Below, one piece after another: positions 1 through 8,968 of a DNA stretch of 64,000 bases (positions are counted from its first letter, which is position 1; each line of letters begins with the position of its first letter). Under the pieces are notes generated by a model. It was not told where the DNA came from and did not search any database. It was given only the letters and a program-made list of their open reading frames with translations. The DNA comes from Pontibacter chinhatensis (GTDB taxonomy: Bacteria > Bacteroidota > Bacteroidia > Cytophagales > Hymenobacteraceae). Both the position numbers and the translations under genes were made by a program. Where the stretch lies: NCBI RefSeq assembly GCF_900113285.1, contig NZ_FOOT01000008.1, positions 1 through 64,000 on the forward strand, written 5' to 3'.

Positions 1-170
1 CTTCGCCTCATCCCCTGCCCCGCTCCTGCTGAACGGGAGGGCAAAAGTAGAAAACCTTTCCCGAAACGCAAACGCCCCGCCTAAAAAAAGATGGCACAAC
101 AGCGGAAATAGCTCAAGGTCAGGGGGAAAGTTTTCAAGGAGCCCGCCCCTTTCTCCCTAATAAGGCAACG

Positions 171-200
171 AAAAAGCCCCGGATTGCTCCGGGGCTTTGT
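171..200 (-). terminator. Rho-independent terminator of purA
   Basis: A 10-bp GC-rich stem (173-182 with 189-198, core AGCCCCGG/CCGGGGCT) with a 6-base loop lies 30 bases past the purA stop codon. Read on the minus strand it ends in a T-run (171-175). Bases 1-170 hold no gene or RNA I can recognise. Confidence 0.8.
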
Positions 201-230
201 ATTCTTTTCTTCGAATACAGCTTTTATACT

Positions 231-1514
231 TTAAGCACTTACTGCTTCTCTTCTTAGCGTGCTTTTTCTGTCTGGGCCTACCGACACGATTGTGATAGGA
301 ACCTGCAGGTGCTTCTCTAAAAACTGTAAGTAGTTATTGAATGCCTCTGGTAGCTCATCCACAGACTCTATCTTATTCAGATCAACTTTCCATCCTGGCA
401 GTGTTTCATACACCGGTTGCAAACCTGCCTCTTCTAAGGAGTGCGGTACTTTATCCGTTATCTCCCCAGATGGCAATTTATAGTGCGTACATACTTGTAT
501 AGTATCGAACTCTGTCAGCACGTCTGCCTTCATCATGTTCAGTTGCGTTACGCCATTGAGCATGATGCTATACTTTAGTGTTGGCAGGTCTACCCAGCCA
601 GTGCGGCGAGGACGACCAGTAGTAGAGCCAAACTCACGACCAGCCTGACGAATCTCCTCCCCTACTTCATCCAGAAGCTCTGTTGGGAAAGGGCCGCTGC
701 CTACGCGGGTGCAGTACGCTTTAAATATACCGTATACTTCGCCGATGTGCTTTGGCGCCACACCTAAACCTGTGCAGGCCCCTGCTACTATCGTGCTCGA
801 AGAGGTCACAAACGGATAGGTACCAAAGTCTACGTCAAGTAATGCGCCCTGGGCGCCCTCGGCAAGTATGCGCTTCCCGTTCTGCAGGGCTTCGTTGATC
901 ATGTACTCAGAATCCACCAGTTGCAGGGAGCGCAGCTGATCTACTGCTTCAAAGAAATCCTTCTCCTGCTCACTTATCTCCAGCGTCTGACCATAGAACT
1001 CAACCGTTTTGCGGTGGCGCTCCACAAGCTTGTTGTATCTATCTCTGAAATCGCTGGCTAGTATATCGCCTACTCTAAGGCCAACGCGGCCAATTTTGTC
1101 CTGGTACGTTGGGCCGATACCTTTCAGCGTTGAGCCAATCTTGCCACTCCCCAACGCCTCTTCTGACACGCGGTCAAGCACTTTATGCGACGGAAGTATA
1201 AGCGAGGCCTTCTTGGAAACGTAGAGGTTTTTAGTCGCGTCTACTCCACGGTCCTGCAGTTTCTGAAGCTCTGTGCGGAACACCACAGGATCCAGCACTA
1301 CGCCGTTGCCAATAATATTCTTGATCTCTGAATGGAAGATGCCCGAAGGAATCTGGTGCAATACATGCTTGGTGCCTTCAAACTCTAGCGTGTGGCCTGC
1401 ATTCGGGCCTCCCTGGAAACGGGCTACTATATCATAGGTCGGGGCCAGTACGTCTACAATTTTGCCTTTGCCTTCGTCGCCCCACTGCAGACCTATTAAA
1501 ATGTCAACTGCCAT
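231..1514 (-). CDS. purA: Adenylosuccinate synthetase
   Basis: Joins IMP and aspartate using GTP to give adenylosuccinate, the first committed step of AMP synthesis, in the cytoplasm. The 427-residue protein has the usual family length. Its N-terminus carries the family P-loop-like motif GDEGKGK (residues 12-18) followed by the NAGH segment with the catalytic His (about residue 41), and the signature GIGPTYQDKIGRVGLR lies near residue 133. The start ATG lies 8 bases after the stop of the STAS gene, so it is probably co-transcribed with it and with the fur-like and (p)ppGpp genes upstream. PurA is inhibited by ppGpp in other bacteria (established), which makes the linkage meaningful. A terminator at 171-200 closes the unit. 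Confidence 0.97.
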   Translation of the reverse strand: MAVDILIGLQWGDEGKGKIVDVLAPTYDIVARFQGGPNAGHTLEFEGTKHVLHQIPSGIFHSEIKNIIGNGVVLDPVVFRTELQKLQDRGVDATKNLYVSKKASLILPSHKVLDRVSEEALGSGKIGSTLKGIGPTYQDKIGRVGLRVGDILASDFRDRYNKLVERHRKTVEFYGQTLEISEQEKDFFEAVDQLRSLQLVDSEYMINEALQNGKRILAEGAQGALLDVDFGTYPFVTSSSTIVAGACTGLGVAPKHIGEVYGIFKAYCTRVGSGPFPTELLDEVGEEIRQAGREFGSTTGRPRRTGWVDLPTLKYSIMLNGVTQLNMMKADVLTEFDTIQVCTHYKLPSGEITDKVPHSLEEAGLQPVYETLPGWKVDLNKIESVDELPEAFNNYLQFLEKHLQVPITIVSVGPDRKSTLRREAVSA

Positions 1515-1522
1515 TTAAGTAT

Positions 1523-1873
1523 TTAGTATGTTGATTCCTTTAAGAATTGTGCTGCGAACTCGTCGTTCTCAGCTATTGTAAATATTGCGTTCAGCTTGGT
1601 AACTATAAGGAGTTTGCGGATGTGGTCGGATGGCTTTATCAGCACCAGTTCCCCGCTCCGGTTCCTGAACTTTGTCAGCAGCGACACCAGCACGCCCATT
1701 CCACTGCTGTCCATAAAGCGAACGTGAGACAAATCCACAGCACAGAGCAGCACCTTTCCCTCCTGCAAGTCGTCCACAGCATCAATCATCTGCTGCGTAT
1801 CCTTGCCCGCTATAAGGTCGCCCTCCAAACGGATGAACAGAATCTCATCCTTCAGCTCTGTCTGATACTTCAT
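1523..1873 (-). CDS. STAS-domain anti-sigma factor antagonist (SpoIIAA/RsbV type)
   Basis: A 116-residue protein made almost entirely of one STAS domain. The phosphorylatable-serine segment is visible as FMDSSGMG (residues 53-60), as in SpoIIAA/RsbV proteins that bind anti-sigma kinases and are switched off by phosphorylation. I place the start at the ATG at 1873 (MKYQTELKDE); a longer reading to 1924 adds a basic stretch that matches no STAS protein. This start lies inside the 3' end of the Fur-family gene (29-base overlap), suggesting translational coupling. No anti-sigma kinase or sigma factor is present nearby, so its partner is unknown. The cytoplasmic regulatory role is inferred from the family. 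Confidence 0.82.
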   Translation of the reverse strand: MKYQTELKDEILFIRLEGDLIAGKDTQQMIDAVDDLQEGKVLLCAVDLSHVRFMDSSGMGVLVSLLTKFRNRSGELVLIKPSDHIRKLLIVTKLNAIFTIAENDEFAAQFLKESTY

Positions 1874-2345
1874 GCTTTTGTTCCTCTGTCGCTTTTTTTG
1901 CCCGGCAATCGCCGCACACACCATATAAGTTCAGGGAGTGGTGCAAGATATGAAAATTTAGCAGTTCGCCCACCATACTTTGAATCTGATGAACCCGCGG
2001 ATCACAGAACTCCACCACCTTGTGGCATTCGGTGCAGATAACGTGGTCGTGCTGGCGGTAGCCGTAGGATTTCTCGTACTGCGCCAGGTTGCGCCCAAAC
2101 TGATGCTTGCTTACCAGGTCGTTCTCTACCAGCAGGTCCAGGGTGTTGTATACGGTGGCCCGGCTCACGCGGTAGTTTTTGTTCTTCATGCTAATATAAA
2201 GCGATTCCACATCAAAGTGGCCGTCGCTGGAATAGATCTCCTCCAAGATGGCATAGCGCTCAGGTGTTTTACGTAAACCTTTGCTCTCCAAGTATGCCGT
2301 GAAGATCTTTTTTACTTCCTCGAACTTCTTTTTATCTAATGCCAT
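1845..2345 (-). CDS. Fur-family metal- or peroxide-sensing repressor
   Basis: A 166-residue cytoplasmic repressor. The winged-helix DNA-recognition segment is RVSRATVYNTLDLL (residues 59-72). The dimerisation and metal region follows, with the His-rich stretch HDHVICTEC and two CxxC pairs (Cys104/107 and Cys144/147) expected to hold structural zinc. This set is shared by Fur, PerR and Zur proteins, and I cannot tell which metal or signal it senses. It is about 20 residues longer than E. coli Fur because of a charged C-terminal tail. It lies 29 bases downstream of the (p)ppGpp gene, and its 3' end overlaps the STAS gene start, so all four genes probably form one operon. Confidence 0.88.
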   Translation of the reverse strand: MALDKKKFEEVKKIFTAYLESKGLRKTPERYAILEEIYSSDGHFDVESLYISMKNKNYRVSRATVYNTLDLLVENDLVSKHQFGRNLAQYEKSYGYRQHDHVICTECHKVVEFCDPRVHQIQSMVGELLNFHILHHSLNLYGVCGDCRAKKATEEQKHEVSDRAEG

Positions 2346-2374
2346 TTTCTTTTTCTAAAGTATAAAACCCCTCT

Positions 2375-4567
2375 CTAGTCGAAGCGCTCCACTGTAAGTA
2401 TGCCGTTTACCTTGCTCATGCGCTGGATTAGTTTATCGAGGTGGTTGGTATCGTTTACGAACACCATGATGTTTCCCTCAAAGATGCCGTCATTGGAGTC
2501 GATGGTGATGGAGCGCATGTTTACCTTAAGGCTCGTCGAGATCACTTTCGTCAGGTCGTTCACCAGGCCCACGCGGTCAGTACCCTTGATGCGGATACCC
2601 ACCAGGAAGGCCAGCTCCTTCTGCTCCGTCCACTTGGTTTTAACAATGCGGTTACCGTAGTTAGACATAAGCTCTATGGCCCGTGTGCAGTTGGTGCGGT
2701 GTATTTCGATGCCGTCCTCCTCCGTCTGGAAGCCAAACACGTCATCGCCCGGAATGGGATTGCAGCACTTCGACATGCGGTAGTCCCAGTTATCGGTGGT
2801 CTCCCCTATCACGAGCATGTCCGAGTTCACCCCTCTAATCTTCTGCACTTCCCTGTCAAAGGATTTCGGGTCGAGCATAGAAGCGGCCTTATCCGTAGCA
2901 GCCGTAAAGATAACCTCCTTAATGTTCTTGATATCGATATGGCCGGTGGCAATTCTATAGTATAAATCCTGCAGTGCCGCCACATTAAAGAAGGCCTGCA
3001 GCTTGTTCATGTTCTGCTGGTTGTCGGCCACGCCAATGTGCTGCAGCCTGGCCTCCAGCATGGCCTTGCCCTGCTCCGACTTGTTTTTGCGTTCCTCACG
3101 CAAGGCGTCCTTAATGCGGGTGCGGGCCTTGGAGGTAACCACATATTGCAGCCACTCCTCGTTCGGCTTCTGCTTCTGCGAAGTCAGGATCTCTACCTGG
3201 TCCCCGTTCTTCAATTTATAGCTGAGCGGCACCAGCTTCTGGTTTACCTTGGCACCCAGGCAGTGCAGGCCGATTTGCGAGTGAATCTCAAACGCAAAAT
3301 CCAGTGCCGTGGACTTGTCTGGAAGTATAATGAGCTCGCCTTTCGGTGTAAACACAAACACCTCTTCCACGAAAAGGTTTTTGCGGAACTCATCCATGAA
3401 CTCCAGCGCGTTGGCTGTGTTGTTCTCCAGCATGTCGCGCACCTTGTTTATCCACTGCTCCAGGGCCGACTCTGCCGAGGCGGCGCCCTCCGCTTTATAC
3501 TTCCAGTGGGCCGCGTAGCCGCGCTCGGCAATCTCGTCCATGCGCCGGGTGCGGATCTGTACCTCCACCCACTGCCCCGACTTACTCATCACGGTAGTGT
3601 GCAGCGACTCGTAGCCGTTAGACTTAGGCGTGTTCACCCAGTCGCGCAGGCGGTCGGGGTTGGGCTGGTAGAAGTCAGTTATAATAGAGTATACCTGCCA
3701 GCAGGCGGCTTTCTCGTTCTCGAGCGGCACGTCAAGTATAATCCGGACCGCAAACAGGTCGTAGATCTCATCAAAGGTGATGTTCTGCTTCTTTATCTTT
3801 TTAAGGATAGAGTAAATAGACTTAGGCCTGCCCTTGATGTTAAACTTAAAGCCATACTTGCGCAGCTCCTCCTCAATAGGGTGTATAAAGTCCTTGATAA
3901 ACTTGTTGCGGGCGCTGCGCGTCTGCCGGATCTTCCGGGAGATGTCTTTATAGGTACCTGTATCGGTATACTTCAGGTATAAATCTTCGAGCTCCGATTT
4001 GATGGCGTACAAACCCAGGCGGTGCGCCAGCGGCGCATACAGGTACATGGTTTCGGAAGCTATCTTGAGCTGCTTGTGGCGCGGCATGCTGCCGAGCGTG
4101 CGCATGTTATGCAGACGGTCAGCCAGCTTAATAAGTATAACCCGCACATCATCGCTCAGCGTGAGGAGCATTTTCCGGAAGTTCTCGGCCTGCTGGGAGC
4201 TGCCGTAGTCGAATACGCCGGAGATTTTAGTAAGTCCCTCTATAATCTTGGCTACACTCGGGCCAAACTCGCGCTCAATGTCCGATATCTCCAGGTCGGT
4301 GTCCTCCACCACATCGTGCAGCAGGGCAGCCACAATGGAGGTGGTTCCCAACCCAATCTCCTCCACGGCTATCTGGGCCACAGCCAGGGGGTGCAGAATA
4401 TAAGGTTCGCCAGACTTCCGGCGCATATCCTTGTGCGCCTCCAGAGAGGTATTGAAGGCCTTTTTGATGATCTTGGCATCGTTGTCCTTTAAAAAAGGCT
4501 TCGCATGCCGGAGCAACCTTCTGTAATGCCGCAGTATTTCTTTACGTTCTGCTTCTAAATCAATCAT
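2375..4567 (-). CDS. rsh: Bifunctional (p)ppGpp synthetase/hydrolase (RelA/SpoT homologue)
   Basis: Makes and degrades the alarmone (p)ppGpp. All long-RSH domains are present in 730 residues: an HD hydrolase domain with the intact HDVVED motif (residues 84-89) and upstream HP (59-60); a nucleotidyltransferase domain (about 230-350) with GRPKSIYSI and the NGYESLHTT signature; a TGS domain (about 390-450, EVFVFTPKGELI); and a C-terminal ACT domain (last 80 residues). Both active sites look intact, so it is expected to be the main stringent-response enzyme. It is the first gene of the run leading to purA. The next gene rightward diverges, so its promoter must lie in 4568-4812; I saw no convincing one. 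Confidence 0.95.
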   Translation of the reverse strand: MIDLEAERKEILRHYRRLLRHAKPFLKDNDAKIIKKAFNTSLEAHKDMRRKSGEPYILHPLAVAQIAVEEIGLGTTSIVAALLHDVVEDTDLEISDIEREFGPSVAKIIEGLTKISGVFDYGSSQQAENFRKMLLTLSDDVRVILIKLADRLHNMRTLGSMPRHKQLKIASETMYLYAPLAHRLGLYAIKSELEDLYLKYTDTGTYKDISRKIRQTRSARNKFIKDFIHPIEEELRKYGFKFNIKGRPKSIYSILKKIKKQNITFDEIYDLFAVRIILDVPLENEKAACWQVYSIITDFYQPNPDRLRDWVNTPKSNGYESLHTTVMSKSGQWVEVQIRTRRMDEIAERGYAAHWKYKAEGAASAESALEQWINKVRDMLENNTANALEFMDEFRKNLFVEEVFVFTPKGELIILPDKSTALDFAFEIHSQIGLHCLGAKVNQKLVPLSYKLKNGDQVEILTSQKQKPNEEWLQYVVTSKARTRIKDALREERKNKSEQGKAMLEARLQHIGVADNQQNMNKLQAFFNVAALQDLYYRIATGHIDIKNIKEVIFTAATDKAASMLDPKSFDREVQKIRGVNSDMLVIGETTDNWDYRMSKCCNPIPGDDVFGFQTEEDGIEIHRTNCTRAIELMSNYGNRIVKTKWTEQKELAFLVGIRIKGTDRVGLVNDLTKVISTSLKVNMRSITIDSNDGIFEGNIMVFVNDTNHLDKLIQRMSKVNGILTVERFD

Positions 4568-4755
4568 GTTTTACAACTATGACACGCATGTAGCCCGCTC
4601 TGCCGGCCCATACCTATAAATATATAAATAAGCTGGCTGTGTTATAAGTTTCAAATATAAGTGATTAAAACATGCTGCCAATACACCCTGCCCCCGAAAA
4701 CTGAGGCCAAAGTATGAGTCGGTGCAAAAATATTTAAGAAATTTAGAGCAGTATA

Positions 4756-4785
4756 TTGCATTTAAGAAATCGTTGCTTACCTTTG
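4756..4785 (+). promoter_or_regulatory. Bacteroidota-type promoter of tRNA-Leu
   Basis: TTG (4756-4758), a 19-base spacer, then TACCTTTG (4778-4785), matching the Bacteroidetes vegetative consensus TTG-N19/20-TAnnTTTG. It ends 27 bases before the tRNA. The same TACCTTTG box precedes clpX and rpsF in this window. Confidence 0.75.
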
Positions 4786-4812
4786 CAACACTAAAACAAA
4801 GAGCACACGCAA

Positions 4813-4894
4813 GCGGATGTGGCGAAATTGGTAGACGCACTAGACTTAGGATCTAGCGCTGCGAGGCATGGGGGTTCGAGTCCCTCCATCCGCA
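4813..4894 (+). tRNA. tRNA-Leu (anticodon UAG)
   Basis: The 82-nt sequence folds as a class II tRNA. The acceptor stem GCGGATG (4813-4819) pairs with CATCCGC (4887-4893), with discriminator A4894. The anticodon stem CTAGA/TCTAG encloses loop CTTAGGA with anticodon TAG at 4847-4849. It has a long variable arm, and the T-loop GTTCGAG is visible. CCA is not encoded. UAG reads CUA and other CUN leucine codons. Confidence 0.96.
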
Positions 4895-4910
4895 CAAACA
4901 AAACACGACG

Positions 4911-4945
4911 AACCCTCAACATTCCCTGTTGGGGGTTTGTTTTTA
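4911..4945 (+). terminator. Terminator after tRNA-Leu
   Basis: An 11-bp stem (4911-4921 with 4927-4937, one G-T wobble) and a 5-base loop, followed by TTTGTTTTT. It separates the tRNA transcript from trigger factor, which starts 36 bases later. Confidence 0.75.
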
Positions 4946-4980
4946 ATAGGTTATTCAGAAATCTTAAAAATTTATAAGCC

Positions 4981-6303
4981 TTGAATATTACATTAAACCA
5001 AACCGACAGCACCAATGCGCAACTGAAGGTGGTACTGGAAGAGGCGGACTACGCACCAAAGGTAGACCAGCAGGTAAAAGAATATAGCAAAAAAGCCCAG
5101 ATCAAAGGTTTCAGACCTGGCAAAGTGCCTGCAGGGCTTGTAAAGAAAATGTACGGCAAGAGCATCCTGGTGGAGCAGATCAACAAGACGCTTCAGGAGG
5201 AGATCTCTAAGTACATCCGTGAAAACGACGTGAAACTGCTGGGCGAGCCGCTTCCGGTGGCAGAGCAGCCAGAAATAGACTGGGACAACCAGAAAACATT
5301 TGAGTTTACGTATGAGGTAGGCTTGCTGCCAGACTTCAACCTTCCGCTGGACAAAAGCGTAGAGGGCTACAAAGTTGAGCTGGACCAGAAAACAGTAGAC
5401 GAGGCATACGAGAACCTGAAGCGCCAGTTCGGCAAAACAACTAACCCGGAGACAGTAGAGCAGGGCGACTTTGTGTCTGGCGAGCTGAAGCAGCTGGAAG
5501 GCGACTTCCAGTCTAAAACGCTTATCCCGACGAGCCGTATCGTGGAGGGCGCAGACAAGTTTGTTGGCGCTAAAGTGGACGACGTTATCCGTTTCGACAT
5601 CCGCAAGACGTTTGGCGACGACAATGCTGCCCTGGCGCACGTAACCGGCCTGAGCAAAGAGGTGGTAGCTGACCTGAACGGTGAGTTTGAGTTCATCGTG
5701 GAGAAGATCAACCGTACAGAGCCTGCCGAGCTGAACGAAGAACTTTTCGACAAGCTTTTCGGTAAAGACGAAGTAAAAACAGAGGAAGAGTTCGACGCCA
5801 AGATCCGCGAGACAATCCTGGAGAACTACGAGCGTGAGGCTGACAACCTGCTGTACCGCAACATCATCGACACCCTTGTTGACAACGTAGAGGCTGAAAT
5901 CCCGACTGAGTTCTTCAAGCGCTGGATACAGGTAACGAACGATGGCAAACTGACTGCCGAGCAGATCGAGGAGAACTTCGACAAGTATGTTCGTGAGCTG
6001 AAGTGGTCTATGATCAAGAACAAGGTGGTTGAGGAGAACGACCTGAAGGTAACGAACGAGGAAGTAGTTGAGGCTACCAAAGAGAAAATGCTGGCCCAGT
6101 TTAACATGCCAGAGGTGCCTGAGGAGCTGATGGAGAGCATGAATAACTATGCCCAGCAGTATCTGCAGCAGGACAATGGCCGTAACTATATTAATGAGTA
6201 CGAGCAATTGCTGGCCGAGAAGGTGCTCGCAAAACTTAAGGAGAAGATGACTGTTGTAGAGAAGACCATTACATCAGAGGACTTCCGAAATATGTCGCTC
6301 TAA
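4981..6303 (+). CDS. tig: Trigger factor (ribosome-bound chaperone and prolyl isomerase)
   Basis: Binds nascent chains at the ribosome exit tunnel. The 440-residue protein has the N-terminal ribosome-binding domain (residues 1-115, with the RGKA-like loop KIKGFRPGKVP seen here as QIKGFRPGKVP), a divergent FKBP-like middle domain, and a long helical C-terminal chaperone domain rich in Glu and Lys. The start is TTG at 4981: an in-frame TAA lies only two codons upstream (4975-4977), no ATG is near, and the resulting N-terminus MNITLNQTDS fits Bacteroidota trigger factors. It is followed by a terminator, then clpP and clpX, the tig-clpP-clpX order common in bacteria. Codon use is strongly biased, as expected for high expression. 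Confidence 0.95.
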   Translation: MNITLNQTDSTNAQLKVVLEEADYAPKVDQQVKEYSKKAQIKGFRPGKVPAGLVKKMYGKSILVEQINKTLQEEISKYIRENDVKLLGEPLPVAEQPEIDWDNQKTFEFTYEVGLLPDFNLPLDKSVEGYKVELDQKTVDEAYENLKRQFGKTTNPETVEQGDFVSGELKQLEGDFQSKTLIPTSRIVEGADKFVGAKVDDVIRFDIRKTFGDDNAALAHVTGLSKEVVADLNGEFEFIVEKINRTEPAELNEELFDKLFGKDEVKTEEEFDAKIRETILENYEREADNLLYRNIIDTLVDNVEAEIPTEFFKRWIQVTNDGKLTAEQIEENFDKYVRELKWSMIKNKVVEENDLKVTNEEVVEATKEKMLAQFNMPEVPEELMESMNNYAQQYLQQDNGRNYINEYEQLLAEKVLAKLKEKMTVVEKTITSEDFRNMSL

Positions 6304-6330
6304 ACGAGGCGCGCACATATAACTTTTAAT

Positions 6331-6366
6331 AAAAAAGTCCTTCGGAATTAGAAGGACTTTTTTATT
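6331..6366 (+). terminator. Terminator between tig and clpP
   Basis: Perfect 13-bp stem AAAAAAGTCCTTC (6331-6343) with GAAGGACTTTTTT (6351-6363), a 7-base loop and a T-rich tail. clpP starts 28 bases later, so clpP may partly depend on read-through or on a promoter inside this short gap. Confidence 0.85.
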
Positions 6367-6393
6367 TTTGATAAAACCGTAAACCTAAACAAA

Positions 6394-7092
6394 ATGATGT
6401 TTAACAAAGACGAGTTCCGCAAATTTGCTGTAAAAGGCCAGGGCATGAGCAGCCTGGGCGTAGACCAATATATTAATCATGTAGAAGGCAGAGCCATGCA
6501 CACCATCGAAAGCATGACTCGCTCGGTAATTGAGGAACGCCCCACTAACTTCCGTGAGATCGACGTGTTCTCGCGCCTGATCATGGACCGCATTATTTTC
6601 CTGGGCACGCAGGTGGATGACTTCATTGCCAATATCATCACGGCACAGTTGCTGTTCCTGGAGTCGGCGGATGCCAAGAAAGACATCCTGCTCTATATCA
6701 ACAGCCCGGGTGGTTCTGTGTATGCCGGCCTCGGTATTTACGACACCATGCAGTACGTAAGCCCTGATGTGGCTACCATCTGCACCGGCCTGGCTGCTTC
6801 GATGGGTGCTGTGTTGCTGGCCGGAGGTGCCAAGAACAAGCGCTCTGCCCTACCGCACGCCCGCATCATGATTCACCAGCCAATGGGCGGCGCACAGGGC
6901 CAGGCATCTGATATTGAGATCACTGCCCGCGAAATCCTGAAGCTGAAGAAAGAGCTCTACGAAATACTGGCAGAGCACTCAGGCAAAACATACCAGGAAA
7001 TCTATGATAACTCAGACCGCGATTACTGGATGCGTGCTGAGGAAGCCAAAGAGTATGGCCTGATAGACGAGGTACTGATCCGCAAGGCGTAA
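6394..7092 (+). CDS. clpP: ATP-dependent Clp protease proteolytic subunit
   Basis: Serine peptidase core of the ClpXP machine; a tetradecameric barrel in the cytoplasm. The catalytic triad is visible: Ser136 in GLAASMGA, His161 in MIHQPMGG and Asp210 in SDRDYWM, with the same spacing as the E. coli enzyme (25 and 49 residues). The oxyanion-type loop SPGGSVYAG (residues 104-112) is present. The protein has 232 residues, with an N-terminal extension relative to mature E. coli ClpP, perhaps processed. The start could be either of two adjacent ATGs (6394 or 6397). The AAA+ partner clpX follows at 7459 behind a terminator and its own promoter box. Confidence 0.96.
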   Translation: MMFNKDEFRKFAVKGQGMSSLGVDQYINHVEGRAMHTIESMTRSVIEERPTNFREIDVFSRLIMDRIIFLGTQVDDFIANIITAQLLFLESADAKKDILLYINSPGGSVYAGLGIYDTMQYVSPDVATICTGLAASMGAVLLAGGAKNKRSALPHARIMIHQPMGGAQGQASDIEITAREILKLKKELYEILAEHSGKTYQEIYDNSDRDYWMRAEEAKEYGLIDEVLIRKA

Positions 7093-7127
7093 ATAGCCAA
7101 GCGTACAAAGTATAAATAATACAATAT

Positions 7128-7166
7128 AAAGGCCTGCATAGATATTCTGTGCAGGCCTTTTATTTT
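7128..7166 (+). terminator. Terminator after clpP
   Basis: Perfect 11-bp stem AAAGGCCTGCA (7128-7138) with TGCAGGCCTTT (7150-7160), an 11-base loop and tail TTTTATTTTG. Confidence 0.85.
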
Positions 7167-7237
7167 GTACCGCACACGCACGGCACTGCCTCCTCAAGAG
7201 TTGCTTTTTGTAATTATTTTCAGGTGCTGCAAAAAAC

Positions 7238-7261
7238 TTATCCACATCCCCCTGTGCATAT
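7238..7261. promoter_or_regulatory. Two DnaA-box-like sites in inverted orientation
   Basis: TTATCCACA (7238-7246) matches the DnaA-box consensus TTATNCACA exactly. Seven bases on, TGTGCATAT (7253-7261) matches the inverted consensus in 8 of 9 positions. They lie in the 366-base clpP-clpX gap (7093-7458), whose right half (about 7270-7400) is very AT-rich. Whether this is a DnaA-regulated site, part of an origin, or chance cannot be told from two boxes. Confidence 0.35.
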
Positions 7262-7399
7262 CGCACCACTTCAACTTATTGGTTTAAAGCATATTACAAT
7301 AAAATAGGAAAATATTTATTTTAAGATAAACATCCCTGTTTCGATTGTATCCGGATGTTGGCATTTAAATTTTTCTGTCTTCATAAGTGTTCAATTTTG

Positions 7400-7407
7400 T
7401 ACCTTTG
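7400..7407 (+). promoter_or_regulatory. Probable -7 element of the clpX promoter
   Basis: TACCTTTG, identical to the -7 boxes of the tRNA-Leu and rpsF promoters, lies 51 bases before the clpX ATG. The expected TTG about 20 bases upstream is poor (CTG near 7375-7377), so the -33 half is uncertain. Confidence 0.5.
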
Positions 7408-7458
7408 CTTTACGCATTTGTAAAAGCTGCGTAAACTACTCTGGATCAATCGTTTCTT

Positions 7459-8682
<1,224 letters not shown>

Positions 8683-8690
8683 GGTAATTA

Positions 8691-8744
8691 AAGTATAAAA
8701 AAGAGGGCTGGCCAAAATTTTGGCCAGCCCTCTTTTTTATACTT
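8691..8744. terminator. 54-bp perfect palindrome, bidirectional terminator bounded by AAGTATA/TATACTT
   Basis: Bases 8691-8717 are the exact reverse complement of 8718-8744, with no mismatch and no unpaired loop in the duplex. The outer arms are AAGTATA and TATACTT, then six A/T pairs, then the GC-rich core GAGGGCTGGCC. It sits between clpX (plus) and the small membrane gene (minus), with T-runs in both directions, so it can end both transcripts. Another TATACTT follows immediately. Confidence 0.85.
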
Positions 8745-8760
8745 TATACTTTGCCCGTGC

Positions 8761-8880
8761 TTATACTTCCAGGTAATCATCTTCCCAACCTTCCTCCAAG
8801 GCACTGTCGGAGGAGGCGCGGATGAGCAGCACGGATATCATTAAACCAGTCAGCCCTAAGGCGATTAATAGCGATTTCAT
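8761..8880 (-). CDS. Small single-pass membrane protein, 39 residues
   Basis: A short gene with no family I recognise. The peptide starts MKSLLIALGLTGLMISVLLI, a single hydrophobic helix of about 20 residues after one lysine. A polar, acidic tail with EEGWEDDYLEV at its end follows, so the charge pattern favours the tail outside the cytoplasm or a small anchored regulator. It starts at ATG 8880; no Shine-Dalgarno is seen, which is normal here. It is flanked by the bidirectional terminator at 8691-8744 downstream and by lpxB upstream on the same strand (lpxB ends at 8969). A spacer of 88 bases allows either read-through or a separate promoter. It could be a chance reading frame, but the clean helix plus tail makes it credible. 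Confidence 0.5.
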   Translation of the reverse strand: MKSLLIALGLTGLMISVLLIRASSDSALEEGWEDDYLEV

Positions 8881-8968
8881 AGTTTCGGGGTTTAGGTGTA
8901 CAGCGATTTCTCCTGCCAACTTATAGCAGATTTTTCTATACGGTTACCCGCCGTGGGTAGGTTTAGCT

